A DNA stretch of 64,000 nucleotides from assembly GCF_900107685.1 (NCBI RefSeq), contig NZ_FNRQ01000001.1, positions 496,001 through 560,000 of the forward strand. The letters are read 5' to 3'. The notes under the pieces were generated by a model. That model did not search any database, had not been told where the DNA came from, and saw nothing but the letters and a program-made list of their open reading frames with translations. The stretch is from Paraburkholderia sartisoli. Its GTDB lineage: Bacteria; Pseudomonadota; Gammaproteobacteria; Burkholderiales; Burkholderiaceae. A program made the translations under genes and the position numbers. Position 1 is the first letter of the stretch. Every line of letters starts with the position of its first letter. Positions 1 to 8,411 of this stretch are shown piece by piece.

Positions 1-78
1 GGGTGATCCTGCAGGCTCGCGGCACGTCGTGACGTGGCCGCGCGGGGCCGGCTGCCCCGTTGCGCGAGGGCTCGCGCG

Positions 79-1485
79 TCAGCCCGGCAGCGCGGCGGCG
101 GCGTCGAAAAACGCCCGCGCGCGCGGGTCGTGCGTGAACGCGGCGTTCACGCGTATCCACGGGCTCGGCTCGGCGTTCGGGCGGAAGTAGGTCCCCGGCG
201 CGACCGTCACGCCAAGCGGCGCGCCGCACTCGACGAGCCGTGCCGCATCCGCGACGTGCGGCACGCGCGCCCACACGAATTTGCCGCCCAGCGGCTTGTC
301 GAACAGCTCCCAGCCGCTGTCTTCGAGCGTCTGCACCGTGAGCCCGAGCGCGTCGCGCATCCGGCGGCGCAGGCGCTCCAGATACTTGCGGTACATGCCG
401 CGCTCCAGCAGCGCGACGGCCACCGCTTCGGCGAAACGCGAGCTGCCGATACTCGTCAGCATTTTCACGTCGGCGAGATCCTTGACGATCGTCGGGCTCG
501 CGACGAGATAGCCGATCCGCAGCGAAGACGACAGCGTCTTCGACAACCCGCCCACGTACACCACGTGCTCCAGCTGGTCGAGCGTGGCGAGGCGGTCGGT
601 CGGCTCGGGCTGGAAGTCCGCGTAGATGTCGTCCTCGATGATCGTGAACTGGTGCTCGCGCGCGAGTTGCAGCAGACGGAACGCGACGGGCGGCGCGATC
701 GTCGTGCCGGTCGGGTTGTGGAACACCGTGTTGACGAAGAAGAGGCGCGGACGGTGTTCCTTGAGCATCGCCTGCATCACGTCGAGGTCGGGGCCGTTGC
801 GCGTGCGCGGAATGCCGACGAGCCGCACGCCATGCATCTTCAGCAGGCCGTTCAGGTTGTAGTAGCCGGGATCCTCGACGAATACCGTGTCGCCGGCTTT
901 CAGCAGGTAGCGCATCAGCATGTCGAGCGCCTGGCTCGCGCCGTTCGTGATCAGGACCTGCGACGCGTCCACCTGGATGCCGAGCTGCGCGATGCGCCCC
1001 TGCAGATGGTCGCGCAGTGTCGCGTTGCCAAGCGGCGTGGCGTAATCGATCAGGCTCGAACTGTCGACGCGCGACACGTGACGGACCGCCTGCGCGATGC
1101 TCTCCATGTCGCGCCACGCTTCGGGAATGAAGCCGCTGCCGAGCTTCAGCGATTCGCCCGGATGGTTGAACTGCTGGAGGATGTGATCCGACTCCTCGTC
1201 CGCGCGGCGCGGGTCGGACGTGCCCTGGCCCGCCAGCATCGCGCGCGAGCGTTCGGCGACGTAAAAGCCCGAGCCGTGCCGCGAATCGATGAAACCCAGC
1301 GACACGAGCCGGTCGTACGCCTCGATCACGGGGAAGCGACTGATCTGGTAATCGGCGGCGAACTGGCGGATCGACGGCAGTTTCGCGCCCGGATGCGCGA
1401 CCCGCGAGCGGATCCACGTCTGCACGCCATTGACGATCTGCTCCGTGAGCGGCACGCCGTTGTCACGGTCGAGTTCGAGTTTCAT
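79..1485 (-). CDS. MocR-family (GntR/aminotransferase) transcriptional regulator
   Basis: A 468-residue fusion of an N-terminal GntR winged helix (about residues 10-75, with LPSIRQFAADYQISR as the recognition region) and a fold-type-I aminotransferase domain (about 105-465). Seen in the sequence: NPTG near 257, EDDIYADF near 284 and a GGLSKTLSSSLRIGY segment whose K316 should carry pyridoxal phosphate. MocR proteins such as GabR and PdxR use the cofactor-bound domain as an effector sensor and bind direct repeats. The gene is divergent from the DUF2917 gene at 1642, and the 156-bp gap holds a direct repeat and a small palindrome, so control of itself and that neighbour is inferred. The effector amino compound is unknown. 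The ATG at 1485 gives the usual family length. Confidence 0.9.
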   Translation of the reverse strand: MKLELDRDNGVPLTEQIVNGVQTWIRSRVAHPGAKLPSIRQFAADYQISRFPVIEAYDRLVSLGFIDSRHGSGFYVAERSRAMLAGQGTSDPRRADEESDHILQQFNHPGESLKLGSGFIPEAWRDMESIAQAVRHVSRVDSSSLIDYATPLGNATLRDHLQGRIAQLGIQVDASQVLITNGASQALDMLMRYLLKAGDTVFVEDPGYYNLNGLLKMHGVRLVGIPRTRNGPDLDVMQAMLKEHRPRLFFVNTVFHNPTGTTIAPPVAFRLLQLAREHQFTIIEDDIYADFQPEPTDRLATLDQLEHVVYVGGLSKTLSSSLRIGYLVASPTIVKDLADVKMLTSIGSSRFAEAVAVALLERGMYRKYLERLRRRMRDALGLTVQTLEDSGWELFDKPLGGKFVWARVPHVADAARLVECGAPLGVTVAPGTYFRPNAEPSPWIRVNAAFTHDPRARAFFDAAAALPG

Positions 1486-1502
1486 ACCACCTCATGGTCC
1501 GG

Positions 1503-1554
1503 TGTACGGTTCGGGTTAACCGCTACTGTTTGATTTTTCGACTGTACAGTTTCG
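1503..1554. promoter_or_regulatory. direct repeat and palindrome, candidate MocR operator
   Basis: In the gap between the divergent MocR and DUF2917 genes, TGTACGGTTCG (from 1503) recurs as TGTACAGTTTCG (from 1543), 40 bp apart on the same strand. The second copy lies in the perfect palindrome ACTGTACAGT (1541-1550), and a further ACTGT half follows at about 1560. Direct repeats of this kind are what MocR-type regulators are known to bind. That this is the operator is an inference. Confidence 0.45.
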
Positions 1555-1641
1555 ATGAAACTGTCCGGAAGTGTGCATGGGGTTCCGGTCGCCGCGTCGC
1601 AATAATGACGCAACCACAAAGCCGTTTCAAGGAGCACTGCA

Positions 1642-1977
1642 ATGCGCGAAATCCGTACCTTCGAACTGGAACATGACGAGCCGGCGGCCGCATGGCGCAT
1701 CACTGAACCCCTCATCCTGAAGGTGATGGCGGGGCAGGTATGGCTCACGATCGATGGCGATCCGGAAGATTACTGGCTCGCTCCTGGCGCAACCTTCGAA
1801 CTGCCGCGTGGCGCGCGCGCGTGGGTCAGCGCCGGGCCGGACAATGCGCGCGTCGCGCTGGCGGTTGCCGGCTGCACGCTGCGCGAGCGCATGTTCCCGG
1901 CGAACGCATCGCTGCTGTCCAGATTGTCCGGGCGCTCGCTGCGCGACTGGATGCCGCGCTGGTTCGCCACGGCCTGA
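1642..1977 (+). CDS. DUF2917 domain-containing protein
   Basis: A 111-residue soluble protein starting MREIRTFELEH, with the compact beta-rich core typical of DUF2917 (WRITEPLILKVMAGQVWLTI, then DYWLAPGATFELPRG), which resembles a small cupin-like fold. An AAGGAG ribosome-binding site lies just before the ATG. It has no signal peptide or membrane segment. It sits divergent to the MocR regulator, an arrangement I believe is common in Burkholderiaceae, which suggests control by that regulator. The biochemical role of the family is not established; a binding or sensing role is possible but not shown. Confidence 0.8.
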   Translation: MREIRTFELEHDEPAAAWRITEPLILKVMAGQVWLTIDGDPEDYWLAPGATFELPRGARAWVSAGPDNARVALAVAGCTLRERMFPANASLLSRLSGRSLRDWMPRWFATA

Positions 1978-2136
1978 ACGTCGGCCGTTAGTCGTAAGCG
2001 GTGTGGGGAGGCGCAGGCCGGAACCAGGCAGGCGCCTTGTCGTTTTGCGATCAGGCAGGGCGTGTGGTCAACGCGCCCGCCCATGCCAGCTGACACCGAT
2101 GAAGCGCGCCGGATATGACGCGCAACCTGGACGCGC

Positions 2137-2883
2137 CTACTTGCGAAGCTCGGCGACGAAGTCGTAGTAATCGTTGCGACAGTAGGTATCGGTGAGTTCG
2201 ATCGCGCGCTGGTCGGCGGTGTAGCCGACGCGTGTGATCAACAGCAGCGCCTCGTTCGGCGCGATGCTCATCTGGTGCGCGATTTCCTCGCTGGCGTTGA
2301 CCGCGCGGAAGTGCTGCAACGCGCGCACGATCGAGAGGCCGCGCTGTTCGAGGTAGCTATACAGCGAATCGCCGATCGCCTGCGGATCGGGAATCACCGA
2401 CGAAGGAAACGTCGAATTTTCGACCGCCATCACGATGCCGTCCGCGAGCCGCAGACGTCGCAGGCGCGTCACGGCCGCCGCCGGCGATAATCCCAACTGG
2501 ATCACCTCGTCGCGATTGGCGGGCTGGATCTCGCGCGAGATCCACTGCGAACTCGGCGTGAAGCCACGACGGCGCAGCATTTCGCTGAAGCTCGACAGAC
2601 GCGACAGCGGATCTTCATAGCGCGGTGTGATGAAACTGCCCGCGCCCTGGGTGCGCCGGATCAATCCCTGTTCGACCAGCAGCGCGATCGCCTTGCGTGC
2701 CGTGATGCGCGAGACGCCCAGCGCGTCCGACAGCACGCGTTCGGAGGGCAGCGCTTCGCCGGCGTTCCAGCGGTTCTCGTGGATCGCGTGACCGAGTTTG
2801 CGGGCGAGCTGCAGGTAGAGCGGTGTGTCGTTTTCCGGGTCCGGGCGCAGGTTGCGCCAGCGGTCTTCCGAGGCAGAGTTCAT
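2137..2883 (-). CDS. GntR-family transcriptional regulator with UTRA domain
   Basis: A 248-residue HutC-subfamily regulator. An N-terminal winged helix (about residues 15-85: LPSERVLSDALGVSRITARKAIALL) is followed by a UTRA ligand-binding domain (about 95-245), which in relatives binds sugars phosphates, histidine derivatives or other small molecules. It is divergent from the aldo/keto reductase at 3097 with a 213-bp gap, so it may regulate that gene and itself. No sugar catabolic cluster flanks it, so its ligand cannot be named. Its length is normal for the family. I found no convincing dyad operator in the gap. Confidence 0.88.
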   Translation of the reverse strand: MNSASEDRWRNLRPDPENDTPLYLQLARKLGHAIHENRWNAGEALPSERVLSDALGVSRITARKAIALLVEQGLIRRTQGAGSFITPRYEDPLSRLSSFSEMLRRRGFTPSSQWISREIQPANRDEVIQLGLSPAAAVTRLRRLRLADGIVMAVENSTFPSSVIPDPQAIGDSLYSYLEQRGLSIVRALQHFRAVNASEEIAHQMSIAPNEALLLITRVGYTADQRAIELTDTYCRNDYYDFVAELRK

Positions 2884-3096
2884 GTGACGGACGCAAGAAG
2901 GGCAAGCGGCAATTCTATGTCATTGGCGCGTTTGCGTTATGGCGGGCTTTTGCGCGTGCATCTGTTCGCGCTTTCGTGAGCGGATACACTCGTTCGAATG
3001 ATGGCCGTCGCGCGGGCCTGCCTGGTTGTTCATCGGCTGGGTTGCGGGTGGAGCCGCGCGGCGCACGCCGGGGAAACCGGCACACAAGGAGCAACC

Positions 3097-3942
3097 ATGT
3101 CGAATGAGATCGCAAGCGTGAGCCTGCCGGACGGCGAACGCATTCCGAAGCTGGGGCAGGGCACGTGGGAAATGGGCGAGCAGCCGTCGCGCCGCGCCGC
3201 CGAAATCGCCGCGATACGCGAAGGCATCGGCCTTGGCATGACGCTCATCGACACGGCCGAAATGTACGGCGACGGCGCGACGGAATCGCTGCTGGGCGAA
3301 GCATTGCACGGCGTGCGCGACGACGTTTTTCTCGTCAGCAAGGTCTATCCGCACAACGCGAGCCGTCGCGGCGTGCAGGCGGCGTGCGAGCAGAGCCTTC
3401 AGCGTCTGAAGACCGATCGCATCGATCTGTATCTGCTGCACTGGCGCGGTTCGGTGCCGCTCGCCGAGACCGTCGAAGGGTTCGAGGTGCTGCGTCGCGC
3501 GGGCAAGATTCGTCACTGGGGCGTCAGCAATTTCGACACCGACGACATGGAAGAACTCTTTTCCGTGCCTGGCGGTGACGCGTGTGCGACGAACCAGGTT
3601 CTCTACAACGTCGCGCGACGCGGACCCGAGTTCGATCTGCTGCCGTGGCTCGCGCAACGTTCGATGCCGGCCATGTCGTACAGCCCGGTCGATCACGCGC
3701 GCCTTCCAAAGCGCTCGCCGCTCGACGACATTGCCAGTGCGCGTGGCGTGTCGGTGTTTCAGGTGGCGCTCGCGTGGGTGCTGCGCCGGCCGGAGGTATT
3801 CGCGATTCCGAAGTCAGGCCGCATCGAACATGTGCGCGACAACCGGCGCGCGCTGGACCTGCAACTCACTGCCGGCGAACATGCCGCCATCGATGCATAT
3901 TTCCGGCCGCCGCGCAGCAAGCGGTCGCTCGAAATGCTGTGA
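3097..3942 (+). CDS. yeaE: aldo/keto reductase, YeaE-like
   Basis: A 281-residue (alpha/beta)8-barrel NADPH-dependent reductase closely resembling Escherichia coli YeaE, a methylglyoxal reductase. The catalytic tetrad is visible: D52 and Y57 (LIDTAEMYGDG), K82 (LVSKVYPHN) and H115 (LYLLHWRG). The C-terminal IPKSGRIEHVRDN segment matches the cofactor phosphate-binding loop. The frame is open upstream to 2998, but the ATG at 3097 follows an AAGGAG site and matches the start of homologues. It is divergent from a GntR regulator. The physiological substrate is inferred from the family; detoxification of reactive aldehydes is likely. The symbol is by similarity only. Confidence 0.85.
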   Translation: MSNEIASVSLPDGERIPKLGQGTWEMGEQPSRRAAEIAAIREGIGLGMTLIDTAEMYGDGATESLLGEALHGVRDDVFLVSKVYPHNASRRGVQAACEQSLQRLKTDRIDLYLLHWRGSVPLAETVEGFEVLRRAGKIRHWGVSNFDTDDMEELFSVPGGDACATNQVLYNVARRGPEFDLLPWLAQRSMPAMSYSPVDHARLPKRSPLDDIASARGVSVFQVALAWVLRRPEVFAIPKSGRIEHVRDNRRALDLQLTAGEHAAIDAYFRPPRSKRSLEML

Positions 3943-4179
3943 CGCGCATGCACACGCAACGCTTCAGGGATGGACACGGGCTGCGTGTGTGTCGGGGAGA
4001 CGCGTTGCATTGGCTGCACGCGTGATGCGAAGTTACGAAGAGAAATTCGGGGAAAGATATCCGGTCAGGGCGGCGACGTCCGACCGGGGGATCGGGACGC
4101 CGCCGCCTGCACGGACCGACAGGGTCTGAAGTTTCGGGTATGCGGAACGGCGCGGGGGCGCCGTCCGGTAGTCGTGGAT

Positions 4180-4992
4180 CTAGCGTCCGTTGCCACCACC
4201 TCTACCACTGCCGCCGGAGCCGCCACCATAGCCACCGCCGGAGCCGCCACCTCTGCCGAAACCACCACCAAACCCACCGCCGGGACCACCAGCACCGAAG
4301 CCACCGCCAGGGCCACCGGCACCGAAGCCACCACCAGGGCCACCCGCGCCGAAGCCACCACCGTGGCCGCCGCTGCTGCTACCGCCACTGCCGCCGCCAC
4401 CGCCGCCACAACCACAGCCGCCACCACCACCGCCACCACCACCGCCACCACCGCCACCGCCACCACCACCGCCACCGCCCCCGCCACCACCGCCACCGCC
4501 ACCGCCACCACCACCGCCACCACCGCCACCACCACCGGCGGCCGCTGATCCCGCCGCACCCGCGCTGCCGCTACTGCCACCACCGCCGCCGTTCGAGCCG
4601 CTCGAAGCCGCGCCGCCGCTTCCACCGCGTGCGCCGTTGGATCCTTTCGGATCGCAGTTGTCGACCGTATCGCCACGACATCCGTGCGAAACCTTGAAGA
4701 CGGCCGCTGCATCGTCGGCTGCCGTGACGCCTGCGTCGGAAGATTGGCCCGTCGACGACGAATCCTGTTGCGCGAGTACCGCCACGCCTCCTGCCGCGAG
4801 CGTCGCCTGTGCCGTGCCGGCCTGTCCGCCGCTGGCCGGCAAAGGCGCATCGGCGACGAGAATCCATTGCGGGATCACCTCGTTCACCGATGCAGCGTGT
4901 ACGGCATGTGCCGTCAAGAAAGTCCCCGCGCCAGCGACAATCGCTGTCGCACCCCGTAGCCAGTAGTAGTACTTATTTCTTGTGTTATTCAT
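4180..4992 (-). CDS. exported glycine-rich protein with poly-Gly tract
   Basis: A 270-residue protein starting MNNTRNKYYYWLRG, with a hydrophobic segment ending AHAVHAAS that looks like a Sec signal peptide with Ala-X-Ala cleavage. The mature N-terminal part (to about residue 150) has two Cys in SHGCRGDTVDNCD. The rest is extreme low complexity: a run of 40 consecutive Gly codons (4417-4536), a CGCG break, then three copies of a nine-residue FGAGGPGGG-type unit and Ser/Gly/Arg-rich end. The ATG at 4992 has a GGGAG site; the frame is open upstream to 5049 without a better start. Glycine-rich exported proteins may be surface or matrix components, but no function can be assigned. Real coding is supported by the signal peptide and ribosome-binding site; the tract may vary in length. 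Confidence 0.68.
   Translation of the reverse strand: MNNTRNKYYYWLRGATAIVAGAGTFLTAHAVHAASVNEVIPQWILVADAPLPASGGQAGTAQATLAAGGVAVLAQQDSSSTGQSSDAGVTAADDAAAVFKVSHGCRGDTVDNCDPKGSNGARGGSGGAASSGSNGGGGGSSGSAGAAGSAAAGGGGGGGGGGGGGGGGGGGGGGGGGGGGGGGGGGGGGGGGCGCGGGGGGSGGSSSGGHGGGFGAGGPGGGFGAGGPGGGFGAGGPGGGFGGGFGRGGGSGGGYGGGSGGSGRGGGNGR
4274..4354 (-). repeat. three tandem 27-bp repeats within the glycine-rich gene
   Basis: Three head-to-tail 27-bp units (4274-4300, 4301-4327, 4328-4354) each encode a nine-residue Phe-Gly-Ala-Gly-Gly-Pro-Gly-Gly-Gly type motif. Differences between units are mostly at third codon positions, which suggests selection on the peptide rather than recent duplication only. Confidence 0.85.
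4417..4536 (-). repeat. trinucleotide GGN tract encoding 40 glycines
   Basis: Forty consecutive codons of GGT, GGC or GGG on the minus strand, seen on the plus strand as a CCA/CCG/CCC tract. Such a tract is prone to slipped-strand changes in units of three, which would lengthen or shorten the protein without a frameshift. Confidence 0.9.
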
Positions 4993-5436
4993 CACTACGC
5001 TCCCGACGAGAGGGCGACGCCTCGCCTGTCGCCGTCTCTTGTTGGTCACCTCGCGTGCGGAGGGCTCGTCGTCGCGAGCCTCATCGCTCCCCGTGTCAGA
5101 TCCGCACGTGTGCGCTTCGCAGACTGTCGGCGAAGCACGAAGCAGTTATCTCAACCCGTCAACCGGACCGGAAAGCTCAACCCTGTTTTCGCTGTTCACG
5201 TGCCGGCTGCACGAACCTTCCATAGCGACAACCGTGCCACTCTCCGCAAACCCGCGCCAAGCCTTGCTCGTGCAAACAGAAACGGCTGCGGACGCTTACA
5301 AATCGCGTGAAAACGTTTCGACGCTGAAACGCGGGTGCGATACGCCACGCGTGACGTGTCATCGATGAATCGCCTGCATTCAGCAGAGGAAGCGGGATGT
5401 CGCCAGGCGATGTCACGCATCGCGTGGCGCGCGAGA
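4993..5436. other. 444-bp intergenic region, structured leader of the glycine-rich gene
   Basis: No gene is supported here. Near the glycine-rich gene there are two hairpins, GGCTCG/CGAGCC (5063-5080) and GCTTCGC/GCGAAGC (5114-5136), which would lie in the 5' leader of its mRNA. No strong promoter pair could be identified. The remainder, next to the ABC ATPase stop codon, shows nothing. Confidence 0.5.
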
Positions 5437-7548
5437 TTATGTCGTGCTGTGCGCGGTGTCGCGTTGAAGCACGCGCAGTTCGTCGACGGGGATGTGGCAG
5501 CGGATCTGGTGCGCGTCGCCGGCCATGTGCATCGGTGGGTCCTGCTGTTCACAGATCGCGCCGAGCTTGCGTGGGCAGCGTGTATGAAAGACGCAACCCG
5601 AAGGCGGCGCTGATGCCGACGGAAGTTCGCCGGACAGACGGACGCGTTGCGCGTCGCCGTTTGAATCGAGCGTTGGGATCGACGAGATCAACGCCTCGGT
5701 ATACGGGTGATGCGGTCCGTCGAACACCGCGGCGGCCGGGCCGGTTTCCATCAGGCGGCCGAGATAGAGCACCGCGATGCGATCGGACAGATAGCGCACG
5801 ACGTTCAGGTCATGCGAGATGAACACATAGCTCACGCCGCGTTCGCGTTGCAGGTCGGCGAGCAGGTTGAGAATCGCGGCCTGCACGGAGACGTCGAGCG
5901 CGGAAGTGGGTTCGTCGCAGACGACGACACGCGGCTCGCCCGCGAACGCGCGCGCAATCGCGACGCGCTGCTTGAGGCCGCCCGACAGCTGGCGTGTGCG
6001 CACGCCCAGATACCGGTCGGGCAGACGCACGGCGGCGGCGAGCGCGGCAAGCCGTGCGTCGCGCGCCTGACCGCGCAGCGCGCCGAGTCGCGACAGCGCG
6101 CGGCCGATCAGCCGCCTCACCGAATGCGAGCGGTTGAGCGCCGAATCCGGGTTCTGGAACACGATCTGCAGCGACTTCACCTGCGCGTCGTTGCGGCGTG
6201 TCACGCGCGCGGGCAACCGCGTGCCGTCGAGTTCGATGACGCTGCCCGCATCGGGCGAAACGAGGCCGAGCAGCAGACGCGCGAGCGTGGTCTTGCCGCT
6301 GCCCGATTCGCCGACGAGGCCGAGCGTCTCGCCTTTCATCAGATCGAGCGAGACGTCGTCGACCGCGCGTAGCGTGCCGCCCGGTACGTGGAACGTCTTC
6401 GATACGTGTTCGGCGCGCAGCACGAGCACGGGTTGTTCCGTGCCGCCGCGCGCGGACGGTGCGCACTGGGACTGCGCGGCGGCGTCCGGCGGTTCACCGG
6501 CATTGCGCGGCAGATCGATGGCACGCTCGTGATAGTGGCAGCGCGACATCTGGTCGCCGTGCTTCGCGCTCACGCGATACGGCGGCGGTGCTTCGCGGCG
6601 GCAACGGTCGTCGGCGAGACGGCAGCGTTCGGCGTAGATGCAGCCGTGCGTCACCGGGCCGGCGAGCGGCAGATGCCCGGCGATCGTGTCGAGCCGGTCG
6701 GTGTCCTTGCTGCGACCCGTGACCGGCAGGCAGCGCAGCAGGCCAACCGTGTACGGATGGCGCGGCCGCGCGAACACGTCGCGCGTCGCGCCTTCCTCGA
6801 CGAGCTTGCCCGCATACAGCACGCCGACGCGCTCGCACATCCGCCCGATCACCGCGAGGTTGTGGCTGATGAAGAGCACCGCCGTGCCGGACTCCGCGCG
6901 TAGCTGCGCGACGAGATCGAGCACCTCGGCTTCGACGGTGGCGTCGAGACCCGTCGTCGGTTCGTCGAGAATCAGCAGCGCGGGATTCGACGCGAGCGCC
7001 ATCGCGATCACGACGCGCTGCTGCATGCCGCCGGACAGCTGATGCGGATAGCTGCTCATCACGCGCTCGGGCGTCGCGATCTGCACGCGACGCAACATCT
7101 CGACCGTGCGCTCCAGCGCTTCGCGAGGCGTCGCGCCCGCGGCCTCGAACGCCTCCGACACCTGGCGCGCGACCGTGAGCGAAGGATTGAGCGCGCGCGC
7201 CGGATCCTGGTACACCATCGAGATCGACTTCGCGCGCATCGTGCGCAACGCGTCGGGATCGAGCGCGCTGGGGTCCTGGCCGGCGATCAGGATGCGGCCG
7301 GCCTTCACCTTGCCGTTACGCGGCAGATAGCGCAGCGCGGCCATCGCGACCGTCGACTTGCCGCAGCCGGATTCGCCGACGAGGCCGTACGCCTCGCCGC
7401 GCCTCACGCGAAACGACACGTCCTGCAGCACCTCGCGATCGCGTCCACGCGAGCGGTAACTGACCGTGAGACCGACGATCGTCAGCGCATCGGTGCGCTC
7501 GCTCTTCGAGACGTCGAAGGCGGGGAAAGCGGAGGGCGGCGCGTTCAT
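5437..7548 (-). CDS. dipeptide/oligopeptide-type ABC transporter, fused double ATP-binding protein
   Basis: A 703-residue protein carrying two complete ABC ATPases in tandem, equivalent to DppD plus DppF or to GsiA. The first half has Walker A GESGCGKST (58-66), signature LSGGMQQRV and Walker B LLILDEPTTGLD. The second has GESGSGKTT, LSGGLKQRV and VVCDEPTSALD. Each half ends in the oligopeptide-transporter C-terminal region with Cys residues (GCIYAERC and GCVFHTRCP) typical of the family. The ATG overlaps the stop of the upstream permease gene by four bases, so the three genes are translationally coupled. It powers import by the membrane proteins encoded at 7545-9418. Confidence 0.93.
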   Translation of the reverse strand: MNAPPSAFPAFDVSKSERTDALTIVGLTVSYRSRGRDREVLQDVSFRVRRGEAYGLVGESGCGKSTVAMAALRYLPRNGKVKAGRILIAGQDPSALDPDALRTMRAKSISMVYQDPARALNPSLTVARQVSEAFEAAGATPREALERTVEMLRRVQIATPERVMSSYPHQLSGGMQQRVVIAMALASNPALLILDEPTTGLDATVEAEVLDLVAQLRAESGTAVLFISHNLAVIGRMCERVGVLYAGKLVEEGATRDVFARPRHPYTVGLLRCLPVTGRSKDTDRLDTIAGHLPLAGPVTHGCIYAERCRLADDRCRREAPPPYRVSAKHGDQMSRCHYHERAIDLPRNAGEPPDAAAQSQCAPSARGGTEQPVLVLRAEHVSKTFHVPGGTLRAVDDVSLDLMKGETLGLVGESGSGKTTLARLLLGLVSPDAGSVIELDGTRLPARVTRRNDAQVKSLQIVFQNPDSALNRSHSVRRLIGRALSRLGALRGQARDARLAALAAAVRLPDRYLGVRTRQLSGGLKQRVAIARAFAGEPRVVVCDEPTSALDVSVQAAILNLLADLQRERGVSYVFISHDLNVVRYLSDRIAVLYLGRLMETGPAAAVFDGPHHPYTEALISSIPTLDSNGDAQRVRLSGELPSASAPPSGCVFHTRCPRKLGAICEQQDPPMHMAGDAHQIRCHIPVDELRVLQRDTAHSTT

Positions 7549-8411
7549 CGGTCGAGCACGCCTTCGACGCTATCCGCGATCAGGTTGACGCCGACCACGA
7601 GCGACGCAATCGCCGCTGCATCGAACACCACGGTCCACCACGCGCCGCCCGCCATCAGCGTGTACGACTCCGACAGCGCGAGCCCCCAGTCGGCCGAAGG
7701 CGGCTGGATGCCGAAGCCGAGAAACGACAGCGTCGCGACCGCGAAGATCGCATACCCGAGCCGCACGCTCGCTTCGACGACGATCGGCGGCAGCACGTTC
7801 GGCAGGATCTCCGCGAACATGATGTACAGCGCGCTTTCGCCGCGTAGCTGCGCGGCGGCGACGTAGTCGAGATGACGCTCGGCCAGCACGGCGGCGCGCA
7901 CCGTGCGCGCGGTCATCGGCGTGAACGTGATGCCGATCACGAGGATCACCGTGAAGTTCGACGTGCCGACAGCCGCCAGCGCGAGTAGCGCGACGATCAC
8001 GAGCGGCAGCGCGAGCACGGCGTCGATGGCACGGCCGATCACGTTGTCGATCCAGCCGTCGAAATAACCGACGACAAGACCGAGTGCCGCTCCGGCGAGC
8101 GTGCCGAGCAGCGTCGCGAGCGGCGCGATCGTCAGGATGTCGCGCGCGCCGGTGATGACGCGCGAGAACACGTCGCGGCCCAGTTGATCGGTGCCGAACC
8201 AGTGCGTGTGATCGGGCGGCGTGAGCGAATTGAGCGGGTCGGACGCGTAGGGGTCGAGCGGCGCGATCCAGTGCCCGGCTATCGCGCACACCACCCAGCC
8301 GAGCACGATCAGCGCACCGGTGACGAACGTCGGCGAACGCAGCAGCGCGCGCAGGCGGTCATGGCGCGGCGCCTCGTGATGCGCGGTTTCCGGCGGGACG
8401 ACGGCGCTCAT
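7545..8411 (-). CDS. peptide-type ABC transporter permease, DppC-like
   Basis: A 288-residue inner-membrane protein. The frame is open upstream, but MSAVVPPETAHH at 8411 is the right start: it overlaps the preceding permease stop by four bases and gives normal DppC length. After a cytoplasmic N-terminus there is a first membrane helix (FVTGALIVLGWVVCAIAG), the DppC-type periplasmic loop with HWFGTDQLGRDVFSRV, and the BPD_transp_1 domain with about five more helices. The EAA-like loop (AAQLRGESALYIMFAEILPN) would contact the ATPase. It pairs with the DppB-like protein at 8408. Confidence 0.92.
   Translation of the reverse strand: MSAVVPPETAHHEAPRHDRLRALLRSPTFVTGALIVLGWVVCAIAGHWIAPLDPYASDPLNSLTPPDHTHWFGTDQLGRDVFSRVITGARDILTIAPLATLLGTLAGAALGLVVGYFDGWIDNVIGRAIDAVLALPLVIVALLALAAVGTSNFTVILVIGITFTPMTARTVRAAVLAERHLDYVAAAQLRGESALYIMFAEILPNVLPPIVVEASVRLGYAIFAVATLSFLGFGIQPPSADWGLALSESYTLMAGGAWWTVVFDAAAIASLVVGVNLIADSVEGVLDR

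Noticed and set aside
1..78. Possible end of a gene at the left edge
   Set aside because: No frame of convincing composition or motif reaches the edge; left unannotated.
2884..3096. Operator for the GntR regulator
   Set aside because: Searched by eye for dyads between the divergent genes; nothing better than chance was found.
4417..4536. Possible CRISPR-like or minisatellite array
   Set aside because: Units are three bases with no spacers; it is a coding Gly tract.
4140..4697. His/Arg-rich frame on plus opposite the poly-Gly tract
   Set aside because: It is the complement of the GGN repeat in another frame; no signal or start site.
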